DNA from: Riptortus pedestris
Taxonomy: Eukaryota > Arthropoda > Insecta > Hemiptera > Alydidae
Reading direction: 5' to 3'
Length of the DNA stretch: 64,000 nucleotides
Assembly: GCA_019009955.1 (NCBI GenBank)
Contig: CM032228.1
Location: 210,959,001 to 211,023,000, forward strand
Part shown: piece by piece, positions 11,498-23,835 of the stretch
How positions within the stretch are numbered: the first letter of the stretch is position 1
Layout: each line of letters begins with the position of its first letter
The notes under the pieces: model-generated
The model's input: the letters and a program-made list of their open reading frames with translations, nothing else
Database searches by the model: none
What the model was told of the DNA's origin: nothing
Position numbers and translations under genes: made by a program

Positions 11498-11660
11498 ATG
11501 GGGCGTGAGGATTTGGTTCGGCAGGACATACCCAGCGAGGACCTGTCCGTCCTGAGGGGCATACTCGTCAGCTCCTTGTCCAGGGAGAACCTGGGGCCTC
11601 TAGACCCTCCAGCACCGCCCCCTAGGAGGAGGCGACGCAAGGTCACCTTCCTTGATTCGG
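11498..11660 (+). CDS. Candidate first coding exon of an unidentified host gene, with an RVxF-type PP1-docking motif
   Basis: An ATG at 11498 has a good context (G at -3, G at +4) and opens 54 codons plus one base, ending at the strong donor GTATGT at 11661, so the intron would be phase 1. The peptide starts MGREDLVRQDIPSEDLSVLR and continues through GILVSSLSRENLG, a proline run (PPAPPP) and five arginines followed by KVTFLDS. RKVTF fits the (R/K)-x-V-x-F consensus for docking protein phosphatase 1; that function is inference. Codon use is GC-rich, unlike all surrounding sequence, and the frame shows no decay. I do not recognise the gene. The in-frame GTG at 11480 is not used because animal genes start at ATG. 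No second exon was found in the rest of the window. Confidence 0.5.
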
Positions 11661-11668
11661 GTATGTAA

Positions 11669-14600
11669 TCGTCTCACGTTGTAGGACATATATCCTGTCG
11701 AGGGTTTGCGTCATTCCATCATCTGACTCAGTCCTCACTATGAAAGATATGATTCATCTAGGCTATTGGCCTTCGCTATTGACGTCAAGTATTTAATTTA
11801 CAATAGATATGAAAGTTTATTCAGTAACTTATTAATTTTATAGAATTAGAGTCTCCAACGTAAATGCTTAACTTTAAGGCCTGTTAAAAACAGTGGAACC
11901 CAATGTTACTCCAAGGGGCTACGTATTCCTTCAAATTGTATGGAATCAGGTTTGGAGTATTCCACAGCATTGAGTTACACCTACATTACGGATTTTCGGC
12001 GATCTTCTTCATGTATAATCGTAGTTAATTATATAATTATTTTGCCTTCGTATTGTATAAGTTGACATACGTTGTTAGCCCAGGTGTAATGCATAACCTT
12101 GACTCTTCACTTCATGCAGAGATGCTCTCAGATCTCTAAATTTTTCCTCTGGTGTTATCGGGGAATGCCAGCAGAAAGGGTAACTAGTTGGCCTAGGTAG
12201 TTGAGGAGCTACTTGAGTATTTAGTAAAGGGGTTTCTAAGTGTATCCCATTGAATCTCGGCAAATAAAAGATTTTGTTTTCCCATCTACCTATCTACGTT
12301 TTAGCTCCATTCCTCACTAACCATCTTGGGGTCTTGTGACTCACTAATGGTTTGCTTTTCCTCAACCAGACTGATGGGAAATGGAATATGCTTTGGAGCG
12401 CAATTGTTTTAAGCCTATCCAATGAAAGATGTTTTTATAAAAATTGAACAATCCTTCAACACTAGTATAATAACAGCTTACTTGAACTTTCAGAGAAGTA
12501 TTTCTCCATCTTCAGGAATATGGTATAACACGTAAACAGCTAAATAGGTTTGTCTACATAAAACATTTATTTGGACAGAATGCATTTTCAGAGCATTCTG
12601 TGCACTTCCGGGTGGTCTGAAAGTGCAATCGCAGGACAACTGACCTTAGTTGCTTTTCGAGATAGATCAATTCCTCATGTTTAATAATTTTATTTCTATA
12701 ATCACAGATTTGAAATTGTTTTGAAAACGTTTAGATTATATACATATAATCTGAATCTTCTGCATTTATTTTTGAAATTTAAATCGATTTTAGTATAAAA
12801 GAAGGAAGTTGCAACTTCGTAAGCGTAAGGATACTATGGTATTTGTTTGTTTAAATATTATTGTTATGCAACTTTATATTGATTGTATCTTGGGGAATTG
12901 TGACATCCTGGTTTTCAATCCTTTCTTTAAATTTCCAGACATTGTCGTCTATATATGATCTCTAGTCCATCTATACCTTAAATTCTTCTTGTACATTATT
13001 GGTATTAGTCGATTTTATTTTTAGTTTAAGTTGATGGCATATGTGGTTTTAAAGTAAAAACAATTATATCACCACCTTGAATAAATTGGTATTGATGATT
13101 TTCCTTAGTTACTTTCTTTTTTAAATATTTCCATATTGGTCAAAGGGGAACTCATTCGAGTAAAGACTAATTCCAAAAAATAAAAAAAAATCTATGCCTC
13201 TTCCTCAAGCTTAGCAAACATATCCCCAAACTTAAGTGACAAATACAATTATCTGCGTTATTAAAGGGTGTTACTTCAACTATTTGCAAATAATTTTATA
13301 TTATATCGTTATAGACGGAATAAATATTTTTTTTTCAAGTATGTTTTCTATTTAAGAAATAGTATATACGTAAGTAAATACGAAACTGTTTAGGACTAAA
13401 GTACTTGAAGTATACTTAGTGTTTTCGTAATAAATTCAAATAGCAGTATTTTTCTTAGTGCTTGCAAAATAAATTATTTGCATAAGTTGCTGATGAGTGT
13501 GAGTATTTGCTAAGCTGACCCGGAGCGTGCATAGAAAGCCATTGAGTTGGGATGTTGTCATCCGATCGGAGATAGGTCTAGGTCGAACTGCATCATCCCT
13601 ATCCCTGGCTCATGATTTTAATCGTCTCCAACATTCCCTTTCAATATTACCGCTTAGAGATATTTTTACTGATACTTCTGAACTACTTTCCGTGAAGCAT
13701 TCTTCATAGAAGTTTTATGATCAACAATAACGGGAGACTTTTTTAATAGAAAGATTGAAAAGTATTACGAGAATTTATATAATATCAAACAAGCAATTTT
13801 TATCGTTTTTAAAACATTTTTTTTTATGTAAAAAGGGAAAAAAAACATTTAATAACGTTGGTGTTATAAGCAAACCGTCCTCTTTGACTTCTTACTTCTT
13901 TTTAAATTTGCGTTCTTAATAAAATGGGGAATCCGACATTCCAACTCTCAAAAGAAAATTAACCACAGCAATTTTCTAATTACTTCCTTACGATTTATTC
14001 GAGCAGAAATAAACACAGTTCCCATTTTATTAATTAGTGTTTTAACATATTTGATATATTTTAATTAGTTCTACATACTGTTTCTTCATTTAATTATACA
14101 ATTAAGTAACCATTTATCATCATTATTGTAATGCAGATGGATTCGTATTTTACTGTTCGTAAAATTATGTATCACTGCCCTTTCCTATTTATTAGCACTA
14201 ATGAGCAATAGTAATTTAATAAAATACTTATCTTTTACCACTTCATATTATGAGATAATCATTCATTAATGGCCCATTTTTGTACTTAAATATGTGAATA
14301 TGTACATTAATCAAGACTCAACCAGTCAATAGGACCCTGAATAATTAAATCCTTAAGTTGTTTTAATGCATTCATTTTCATCACTATCTGTGTTGCAAAA
14401 CTTGTGCGTGTGTGTAAGTCCTTATGAAATGGACGTTATCCTAAGATAAGATATTGAATATTAAGTATTGATTTAATTCATATCAGAATATAATTGTATT
14501 TAATGGCAAGACGAGTCAGTGCTTTGGTTCTAGTTAACTTACTTATAAGAACCAAAGTACAGACGAGATAAAAAGATTCATAGGTACATCAGAGCGTACG

Positions 14601-15168
14601 TTTTGACAAGAGGTCTGAGTATTTTTTAAATTTGATTCAATGAGTAGTTTCAAACACACACACACACAACCAAAAAAAAGTAGTCTTCTTCCTGTGAGTA
14701 CCTATAAAGTTTGTCTCCTTATCTTCCAGGTTATTGATAATGTTTTATTACTAAATTACTATTTTTGAAAATTTTGGTGCTTATATGACATTTTTTTTCC
14801 GTTTTGGTGTATTGGCTCAGCTGAGGCTGAAACTTACATAATATATTTATTTCTTATATAACTGATAGTTCACAATCCGGAAGGTGTCAGAATAACTATT
14901 AAATATTCTTATTACGTCTCGACTGTTATCTTGACGGGAACTCCTATTGGCCCAAACAGTAGATAGCACCGCTAATATGTGTGTGTGTGTATGTATGTAT
15001 GTGCGTGTCTACATTTACTAAATTAATTGTATTAATTATCACAATTTTCATCTGATCGTTACTTACTCTGTTTCGACTCTTTCTAAACTTCTGTAAACGT
15101 ACCAATTGTCTATTTTGAAAATCTTCTAAGTTAACGCAGCGTCGGTGTGACAATATTGTTTTTCAATT

Positions 15169-15170
<2 letters not shown>
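11669..15170 (+). other. Probable intron, nothing else recognised
   Basis: AT-rich sequence without coding or repeat families I can identify. If the exon at 11498 is real this is the start of its intron. A small hairpin with GCTTTGGTTCT / AGAACCAAAG stems lies at about 14520-14560, and a short (CA)n at 14655-14668. Confidence 0.4.

Positions 15171-15173
<3 letters not shown>

Positions 15174-15213
<40 letters not shown>
15174..15213. repeat. (TA)n microsatellite
   Basis: Uninterrupted TA dinucleotides for about 40 bp, preceded by TGTGTG. Confidence 0.9.
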
Positions 15214-15216
<3 letters not shown>

Positions 15217-15593
15217 GATCTCTAGTCAATCTAAGGTTGGGTTTTATAGACAGGTGGTTTCATGTATGGTGCCTGATTTATCCCTGTGCAATAGGAGAGA
15301 CTACTAGAGCAACTGCTGCTATGATTGGCAGTGTCTACTGTCACAAAAAGAAAATAAATCACCCATGCTCCTGATATTATGGTGAGAGGGGATTGTTATC
15401 CACTGCGGTGAGTAACGGCGATCTGTGGTCTGTTCCGCTCATGATTCGGCCCTCTTCTGGTCATTCACATCATTAGACTTTTATATTAGCTACTTCTCCG
15501 GCTCTCTTCTAATTGCTCTGATAAATTAGTCCAGGAATACTTCCTTATTACCTCTACTATTATCAGTCTTAAGAGGTGTTTTTGTATATGCAT

Positions 15594-15598
15594 GTATG

Positions 15599-15692
<94 letters not shown>
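15594..15692. repeat. Compound (TA)n(TG)n(TA)n microsatellite
   Basis: A short TA run, then about 20 TG units, then about 20 TA units. The alternating purine-pyrimidine tract is about 100 bp long. Confidence 0.9.
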
Positions 15693-15693
<1 letters not shown>

Positions 15694-15699
15694 CATAAT

Positions 15700-17990
15700 A
15701 TAATATAATAACTCTTAGATACCCCTTTTATATAGGATTTACGTTATAAATAATGACCTGTTAATATTTTTTTTTATTATTATTTACCATATTATATTAT
15801 TACATATTATTAATACCTTTAACTGAAGATCTATAGAAAATAAAATAAAGTAAATCAGAATTTTCAAAAATATCTGAGGTATTTTAAGGCATTAAGTTTG
15901 TAATCATTGATAATACAATGCAGTCCATTAGAGTGTACTTCTTTTGCATTTCATCTGCTATTACTTTAATTATTCCAGAGACCTAGGCTAAAAGCCACTC
16001 TGAAACAATCTAGACTCTTTGGTTTAAGTTTTATAATTGTGCTAAAATCATAGTCGGAATTCGTTTAATTTTTTGTGTGCAAGGACTCCTTACTTGTCGC
16101 TCGAGAGACAAAATTAGTTTTTCGTTCAGTTGATTTTTTTAAATGGATGTAATTTGAGCTATTTAATTCTGCGAAACATAAGAGCTAAATATTAATGGCA
16201 AAAATTAGAGACTAATCAATGCTTTAGTTTGCTTTCACATTTTCGATCAAACGTTTTTACTTTTATCGATTATACTGTAAATTTCTGCTGGGGAGAAACA
16301 AAACTCAGCTAAAAGGAAGCATGACGCTAACAGGACTGTAAAAGTACCTAAGAATTTCAAAATTGTTAGTTAATTCGGTTTTCAACAGTCGATATGTGAA
16401 ATTAGAAAAATATTTCGCTACTTCCTGAAAACAAAAAAGAAATATGTACAGTGAATCAGTTCCGGTGTTTTTATAAGGTGAAGAGTGTAATACGAGAGAA
16501 AATATGATTATGATAATACATCTGATGTGAATATTATTACTAATTATATGATGATGTAACCCAGGTAGTATAATGTGTTGTGGAGGCTTGTACTGAATTG
16601 GTTCTCACGCTTGCTCGTGCACTTCTTCAAGCTTCTTAATATCACTTATATTCCTGAAATGTTCCCTTTACAGATCTACATCATAAAACCTTGAAGCTTA
16701 TTCATTTGACTGTTGATAAAGCAGTCCGGTTCGATTCAATGGTGTATCTTTCATCCTCGATACACTACGGAAGGTCCAGGATTCATTTATTTCTTTATCA
16801 AAATCCTAATTTTGACGTTTGTCATTCGATGCAATAATGAAAATAAAATGAGACGCAAATGTGAAAGAGTCTTGAGTTTCTCAATTTTTTTAGAAAAGAA
16901 ATTTGCGAGCTTGTTAAAACCATTATCTAATTGGTCAGTATCTGAAATATTAAAAAGTAGAAATTAACTGTTCACAAATATCAGCTTTTTTTATTTTTTT
17001 GAATACCTGAATGCTTATTGGCCAAAAACTAGTATTAATATACAAATAAATGACCACAATCTAAAACTGCACTACTTTTTCATTAAATTAGCAACTGTTG
17101 AATGAAAATCACCTCAAAAAGTGAAACCAATAACATGAGTAGCGCTACATAAACATTACTGATAATATGTACGATCTTTGGGGTTCATCACTACAGAATA
17201 CAGTGTCTTCGTGTGTTGAAAATCTGACTACGTAGCATTAATGTTATAAAGACGAATACATCTTTCGACAATATCAACTTCTGGCATCAATCTTTAATGT
17301 CTAGATAGAATTATTGCATTAATTCCGGTTGTCGTAGACCCGGATTTGCTAGTAGTATCAATGTTTGAAATTACAGGCGAATAGTTTTCGAGATTTCACG
17401 TACCCTATACCAGAAATGAAGAATAGTTAGGATGGAAGGTTAAATATAAATGAGTGATGTGTACGTCATTAGTAATGTACTTGTTCGGTTTGCTATCAAC
17501 TTGAGTCCAGTGATAATTATTCCTACTTTAAAGTTCTCTTCGGTAAAATAAAGTACTTAAGAATTCATACTTTTATTTTTGTAACTACTGTAAGTTAATG
17601 CGTAATGTCCCCCAAACTGCATTAGGTCAACGCACCCACGGTATATTACTTACCTAGTAACTTTTGCTACCTAGGGAAACATTTGTATAAGTAGTTATGA
17701 AATAATGATTCATCCCATGATGTAGTCGAGGAGAAACCCTTGAAACCTATTAGATCACTTTACAATTCATGTGAAACGTCACAATTATTTACAACTAAAG
17801 CATTACTTTCTAAATCCACACTTTATGAAAGTTATATAAAGCAAGTACTGTACGTGGAATATAATTGCCTCCTTCCAGTTTAACTATTTATAGTTTTTTT
17901 TTTGTTTTATTTTTATTTTATTTTTATTTTTTCCCTTCAGTTGTAAATCTACTAACAATTTATATTTAGTTTTGTCCATTCTATTTATTT
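15700..17990. other. No gene recognised
   Basis: AT-rich intronic or intergenic sequence. The open frame at 16713-16967 lacks motifs and is not supported. Confidence 0.4.
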
Positions 17991-17993
17991 TGT

Positions 17994-18230
17994 ACATTTG
18001 TAAAATTTAGCTGTGTAAAAATTTTAATATTTATTTAATTTTGTAAAATTATATTCTAACATGTTAAAAGATGAATCTCCATTGTAGTGGCATGGTTCTA
18101 TTTAGTTTGCTCATTTGTAATATTTAGCTTTGTAAAAATTTTAATATTTATTTAATTTTGTAAAATTATATTCTAACATGTTAAAAGATGAATCTCCATT
18201 GTAGCGGCATCTCAAATAAATAACAAATAA
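17994..18230 (+). repeat. LINE-type 3' tail with a 117-bp tandem duplication
   Basis: The block beginning CATTTGTAA at 17995 recurs at 18112, both containing TGTAAAAATTTTAATATTTA and CATGTTAAAAGATGAATCTC and ending CATTGTAGNGGCAT. The period is 117 bp and only a few bases differ. It ends in CTCAAATAAATAACAAATAA, like the A-rich tails of non-LTR retrotransposons, so I infer a retroelement 3' UTR. A similar tail (CTATTCAAATAAATAAC) occurs at about 41217-41233. Confidence 0.6.
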
Positions 18231-20300
18231 TAATACATCAACACACCCTAAGCTATTAGAAATATTTCCTTAGCAGAGTCTTAAGATGCAGATCTATAAA
18301 ATATGGTTGCATCTCCATTCTAGTTTTTCTAATAATCAGAATAGGTTTTTTTTTGTCTTAAAGTTAAGGATATTTGATTTGTTTAAAAACTAATTGAAAA
18401 GAGTCACTTTTAATTGTTCATTCACACACACACACGCCCTAAATTAAATGTAATTTTTATGGGATTTATATACCTTTCTTTTTGCAATTCTGACTATTGC
18501 TAAGTAGATTTTTGTTTTTATGCCTTTTAGCAGATTGCCCCCTTTTGAGGTCGTGAGTTTTTAGCAGACCCCATCATTATTGCGCTGGATTCATTTGACA
18601 GCTTGCAGTGCACCATATTCAACCACAATATTTATGTGAATCTGATATTCCACAAGTGCGTTTGCCAACAAATTGTATTTAATGTACCAAGAATCATTAT
18701 GTCTTTCTTTTGTGGAATATCTGGATGAAGAGCGAATTACTGGATTAAGATATATACAGGAGTTATGAAGGAACGTCGAGTCAGCCTTAAGGTGGTTGGA
18801 AACCATTTAGCAATTATCGGCTTCTGAGTCAGCACCATAAAAGGAGACTTACCCAACCACAACACTGGTTACACTCACCCACCATTGACCCACTAAATAC
18901 AGCTGTCTCTTTTCTACGCCAAAATTACCTAACATTCCTAGACATTTGTACTACTTTAGATGGATTTATTAAGGATTTAACTTACTTATTTTTATATCAT
19001 GACAAACCTATTACGCCAATTAATGGATAAAAACAAATTTAATATGTGCACTACATGTCTTCCATGTACTCCTATTATATTACTTATTAACATCCGCTTT
19101 GTGCTACAAAGACCAATTTACTCCTATTAAATTAAAAAAAACGAATTTTTTAGGTTGCATTTCTATTGAAAGTTAATGTACCATATCCCGTTCCTAATGG
19201 TTCGCGTACAAAAATGTCAAAAAAACATAATTTATAGATCTTTTTATCATAAACAATTTTTTTTTTGTATCTCTAATACGTAAATTTGTAATCTTATTTT
19301 CGTCAGCGTTTTAACACCGGCCCGTAGTTGCTTTCGATGAAAAGAGGAGACGCCCACTTAGAAGTGACAACAATTCCATTTTTGAAATTTCAACATTTTA
19401 AGTCATAGCTGTTTTAGAGTTTTGAGAGATACGGCGACGTCCCGCCGAAATTAATCAAAATGGATTCAGGGAGGGTCGTCAAAACGGATAATCATAATAC
19501 CCTTAAAATTTGAGACCCGATAGTTTTTGAGTAAAGTCTCATTGATTTCAAAAGTTTACACCGCAATATATTAAACTGTATATAGTGATAGAGGGACCTC
19601 AAGCATCTAAAGCACTTGAATATTGAAAAATAACTTGGTTTAAGCTTTCACTCAAAATGATGTAATTTCTCAATAAATATAATGTGTATGTGTGTCTAGG
19701 AATCTAAATGCAATTTATTCCAAATTAATTTTGTTAGTATTTCCCAGTGTACACAATTGATCAAATACTGAGATGACTACATTCTAAATGTCTTTCCTAG
19801 ACTAGCTGAAGGTTTAAAATGAATTTCAAATTAAATTTAAATGGAATATTCATTTGAAGATTTGATATTTTGCCGCCCAACGTGCTTTATTAGACCTTTT
19901 TGCTTCTTCCTTCTAGTTTCCTATAAACTACTCTCGAAGGACCTTGACTCTTTATAAGGATATTGTAAGTCCTTTCTAGCTTAATGAGTTGCCTTATTAG
20001 TAGTTAGCTGATGGAGTTGGAGGTAGGTATGCGCTGAGAGGCATGCAGAGGCTACGCCCTCTCTCGTAGAAATGGAAAATGCTATGCCAGGGAAAGCTGG
20101 TGTCGCTATGCGGAATTCCACACCTACCGTGTCCCTTTCTCTTTGTCACTCTGCAATTCTCTCTCTTTTCAAAATGCAAAGAGCTTTCTTATTTATTTTG
20201 TTGTATTATTCTGCTTTACATTAATTCTGGAAAGCGTAAATAATTGTTATATTCTTTTGTAAGATCCAGGTATTTATTTACCATTTATTTCCTTGTTCAA
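18231..20300. other. No gene; small HINE and SINE fragments
   Basis: 18527-18560 has TTTTAGCAGATTGCCCCC followed by TTTTGAGGTCGTGA, a short degenerate HINE 5' end. 19078-19115 keeps TTATTAACATCCGCTTTGTG from the SINE 3' end. The rest, including the moderately GC-rich 20030-20180, shows nothing I can assign. Confidence 0.4.
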
Positions 20301-20302
20301 CA

Positions 20303-20390
20303 TTTTAGCAGATGGGAAAACAGCAGTTGAGGCTGTCTTCTTGACTCAATTTTTCATTTTCAATCTTTGATGTCCATAGTTGTAGATAAC
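20303..20390 (+). mobile_element. Degenerate HINE 5' end
   Basis: TTTTAGCAGATGGGAAAACA, then CAGTTGAGGCTGTCTTCTTGA and CAATCTTTGATGTCCATAG, parallel the family order GCAGATTTCCC..., GCTATTGAGGTTGTACTCATGA, CAAATGTCCATCGA. No 3' end follows. Confidence 0.45.
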
Positions 20391-22120
20391 GGAAATTTGC
20401 TTCGTTCAAAATTATGCACAATATTGAGTATTTGAGCAATAAGAACTTTCAAAGCTAGTTTAAATTTAAAGTTGATTGCGATACTTTGTGAAGGTGGTGG
20501 CGTTTTATGTGAGTACTGGAGGCAGCTGTCCTCCAGTGGTAAAGCAATGAATTCGAACTTCTGGATCGTATTATAATTTTTATTTATTTATTTGTGCGGT
20601 CACCGAGGTTGGTTAGGTTGACTCGTAACAATTTCCCTGATGCTAGACATTCTAGGAATTGAATCGCTGCGTGAACAATTAGTCGTGATAATGCAATCGT
20701 AGATTCTTTTCGTAGTAAACCATTGGCTCGTTGTTAGTCCACCGCTATCTCACCTCATTTTCATTTAAATGCCTTCCTTATTTTCACACTTTGTAATTTC
20801 CCCAGTAGCTTTAGACTGTTATACTCATTTTAATTCTGTAATTGTTATTGTCAATAAGAGCGCTTTCTAAAGAGGCTTTCGCGCTTACTTTATACTAATT
20901 CTACCGAATAGTGATAGCAGAAATAAATAACACTGCACAGGAATATATTGTCTTTTTAATTTTATTGGATATTCTCTAGCCTATTTAGTTTCAAAATTGT
21001 ACTTATTTTGTTTCATTTAATGCTGCTAACTTGATGTCAATTTGTTTTTTGGGGGGGGAAATATACTTGGATATGGATAGAACATATGGACTGAAAGAAA
21101 ATGTTCTTGCCTAAATGCTGTGCAACATTTGTCAATTAATTAGACTCGGCTTAGAATGAAAATCCTGTCAATCCTGAAATGTTCTTCGTATATTGTAATT
21201 CTTTCAACAGAAATATCTCAGCATCGTAAAATTTGTTTTTTGTATTTATGGGGGGAGGTGGGGGCAAAGTTTAGTGTTAGTTTTTAAACTTCTTAGAGGT
21301 ACTATATATATATATATATATTTTGTATGAATAAATATATCGTCACTGACATACAATATACAATACACAATATATATTGACATGCATTGTATTTTGATGT
21401 CTTGTTGACGGGTTTGGCAGTTCAACATGTTATGCAAAGTTCCAGACAATACGCCATGGATCATTAAATATGAGGTAGTATCCTGGATGGCATTATAGAG
21501 GTTAATGAGACGATAAAGAAAAAGATGTCTTAGGGATCATCATGCTTCATAAGACACTAATAACCTATTATATCAGATAAATGGAATTTACTACTGTGCT
21601 ATAGACCGGCCTTAGAACGTATTAATTTTAGAGAAGAAACCACTTATATTTAGAGATTAGTTTGTTCTTTTGCTGCTTACTTTTCGTTAAAAACTGTTGT
21701 TTTAGTATCCAAAACATTAACAGTCAGAGGCAAAATAAATCGGATTGAACTTAAGTTATTCTAAGCTTTAATATTAGGATTTTATCCTAATATAATAATT
21801 TAATAAATTATAATAATTTAATTAAATAATTTAATTATTTGCCAATCACCAGAAATGTAGGTATTTAAATTTCATGATCATAATATATTTACAGATTTTC
21901 CTTTAATGCTACTGTACGGGACTCATTCATTATACTTGGGCACTCAGTGGTTAGTTCACCAGCGGTTTGGTTCTCTGTGGACGGGATCTAAGAGAGTCAT
22001 AATTGTTTTAATCCCTTGTTGCTATCAGTCATACTCGCTAGTGTCTAGTTAATCCGCAAATGCGCTCTAGCACCGAATTAGTGAACTAATATACAATCTT
22101 GGCGGAGATCGAATCTGCAT
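20391..22120. other. No gene recognised
   Basis: AT-rich. It contains a short (TA)n at 21303-21321 and a G8 run at 21050-21057. The stretch 21930-22110 has tRNA-like fragments but no clear box A/box B pair. Confidence 0.4.
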
Positions 22121-22740
22121 ATATTATCAGATTTCCCATAAGGGCAACAGCTACACTCCTCTCTACAACTATATCATGAACCAATATTCGAATCTTCAAT
22201 ACCTAATATTTTTTTTTGATTGATATTGATTTTCCGTTCTTAACTACATGATTTTCATTTGATCAATACCAACTCGATGTTTATCTGCTTCATTGAACGC
22301 TGAAGATACTGGCGGAAATGTACCATGGGGAAGGGGGTGATTTAGAGAAGAGAATAATTAGAAATTGGAATATTTCATTTATTTTGAGTATCATAAAATA
22401 AATATTATATATCCAATCTTGTTCAAATTTTAATTTTTACCGACTGTTGTTATATGCATGCTTTCCCTAACCCGAAAATTAACAAGTTTATTAGTTATTT
22501 TTGTTGGTTTCTGCCTTTTGGAAACTTATCAGATTTTTATTTTACGTATGCCAGCCACTCTGACCTTCTTAAGCGGCCCTTACACGGTCATTAATAATGA
22601 CATTACCAGTAATGACATTTTTTGCGAACGCACTTCATTCCAGATTATCATTACTGTAAAAACCTTACACAATCATTTTTAATGTCATTACTTTCCTTCA
22701 GTACAGTGGTGGTCTCTGTCAAAGCAAGTCGTATAAAATA

Positions 22741-22781
22741 AAACCTCAATAGCTGATTTCCCTGAAGGGAAATCTGCTAAA
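22741..22781 (-). mobile_element. HINE 5'-end fragment
   Basis: CTCAATAGCTGATTTCCCTG followed by AAGGGAAATCTGCTAAA is the reverse complement of the HINE 5' terminus including its palindrome. Only about 40 bp is present. It may be the displaced 5' end of the 5'-truncated HINE at 23075-23602 (which is in the opposite orientation) or a separate event. Confidence 0.6.
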
Positions 22782-22937
22782 ATGGATCCACACAAAACCG
22801 CTTGTATTACTATAATTTTGGCTTTAGCTACAAAACGGCGAGTAAAACATAAACGTTGGATGAAGGAGTGGTTAAAAAAACGTGAACAGTATTCTCATAT
22901 TTTGTTATTGAATGAAATTAGAGACACCGAAAAATAA
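22782..22937 (+). pseudogene. Harbinger transposase, N-terminal remnant
   Basis: An ATG at 22782 opens 51 codons to TAA at 22935-22937. The peptide contains TKRRVKHKRWMKEWLKKREQ and YSHILLLNEIRD. The W-x-K-E-W-x-x-K-R-x-x-(Y/F)-SH pattern is characteristic of the N-terminus of insect Harbinger nucleases. The DDE nuclease domain is absent, so it cannot mobilise anything. A HINE 5' end in reverse orientation abuts the ATG on its left side (22741-22781). Confidence 0.75.
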
Positions 22938-22967
22938 AACAACATAATTTAAAAGCATTTTACTTAC

Positions 22968-23835
22968 TTTTGAGTTCCCAAGGTCAACAGGTTGCTCAAA
23001 ATTGTTAATAAATTGCAATGCGTGTAAAACCCACGAGGACGGTGAATATACATCGTCGGCTCCAGCCCCTGATCTTGTTTGATCTTTACCAAACTCGGAA
23101 TTTAATCGTTTTATGTAAAAAGGAAGATCAAGTTCGTAAATGGCTGAAATCGGACCAGTGGGAGGGGGGGGTTTGAGGGGGGGATTTTTGAAAATGCAAT
23201 ATATCTCCGTTATTATGCATCAAATCGAAAAATTATATAGAATAAATCTTATTGCAAATTAAATGTACTATAAATATTGTTCTATATATTTATACTGTAT
23301 CTTGAATATTAACCGAGATATTTGCATTTGTATTCTGCGTGTGGTCACCAGTAGGCTGTTCGGACTTTCCGCCGAGAGCTCTGGCGGCCGTTTCTATAAC
23401 TATTCGTCCCTCGTGAATAGGTTTAGAGGTTAGGTTAACTGTTTTTTGGGGCTAGAAACTACTGGGTTATTACGCCCTAAATAATGTTTTAGGTTTAGAG
23501 GTTTCTTACTACTACAGTTGTTATTAGGCAGATTTCTCTATTGTAAAACTTGTGGGAAATCTGCTTAGTTTACGCAGCCCGTTGCGTGACGGACTTTTTT
23601 TTAACTCTTTTCGGTAGTTACATCTGAGAGTATTAATTTTACGTCTGACGTCAGATATCGTGGCTCTAGGTTTGCATTTTTCGTAGACTGACAGCAGTTT
23701 CACGAGTGCGGCATTCCTTTTATTTTTATAATTTGAATCTGAAGGATTCCATAATGCTGGTAATTCTTCGTACATTGATATAAAATATTGCAAAACATCA
23801 CTGGTTTCTACACAATCACTCTCCGGAGCCGACAT
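22968..23835 (-). pseudogene. Harbinger-associated MADF-domain gene, exon split by a HINE
   Basis: On the - strand an ATG at 23835 starts MSAPESDCVETSDVLQYFIS. The MADF region follows: LPALWNPSDSNYKNKRN, AALVKLLSVYEKCKP and DVRRKINTLRCNYRKELKK, where the frame enters HINE sequence. To the left of the HINE the domain resumes: SGAGADDVYSPSSWVLHALQ then FINNFEQPVDLGNSK, ending at a splice donor (GTAAGT at 22967-22962). MADF/Myb-SANT-like proteins are the DNA-binding partners of Harbinger transposases. A few codons at the junction appear lost or altered. Apart from the insertion the exon is open, so the disruption is relatively young. Confidence 0.8.
23075..23602 (+). mobile_element. 5'-truncated HINE inside the Harbinger MADF exon
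   Basis: Begins at TTGTTTGATCTTTACCAAAC, which is internal in full copies. It continues with the G-rich block (GGACCAGTGGGAGGGGGGGG) and TAACCGAGATATTTGCATTT. It then has a segment shared with 28737-29366 (GGCGGCCGTTTCT..., TTAGGCAGATTTCTCTATTG) and ends GGGAAATCTGCTTAGTTTAC, CAGCCCGTTGCGTGACGGAC. The hairpin has one inserted base. The ORF on the other strand runs KK into SPSR at the junction. Confidence 0.75.

Noticed and set aside
19130..19600. Stretch with moderate complexity around 19310-19510 (GGAGACGCCCACTTAGAAGT)
   Set aside because: Looks repeat-like but I found no second copy or termini in the window.
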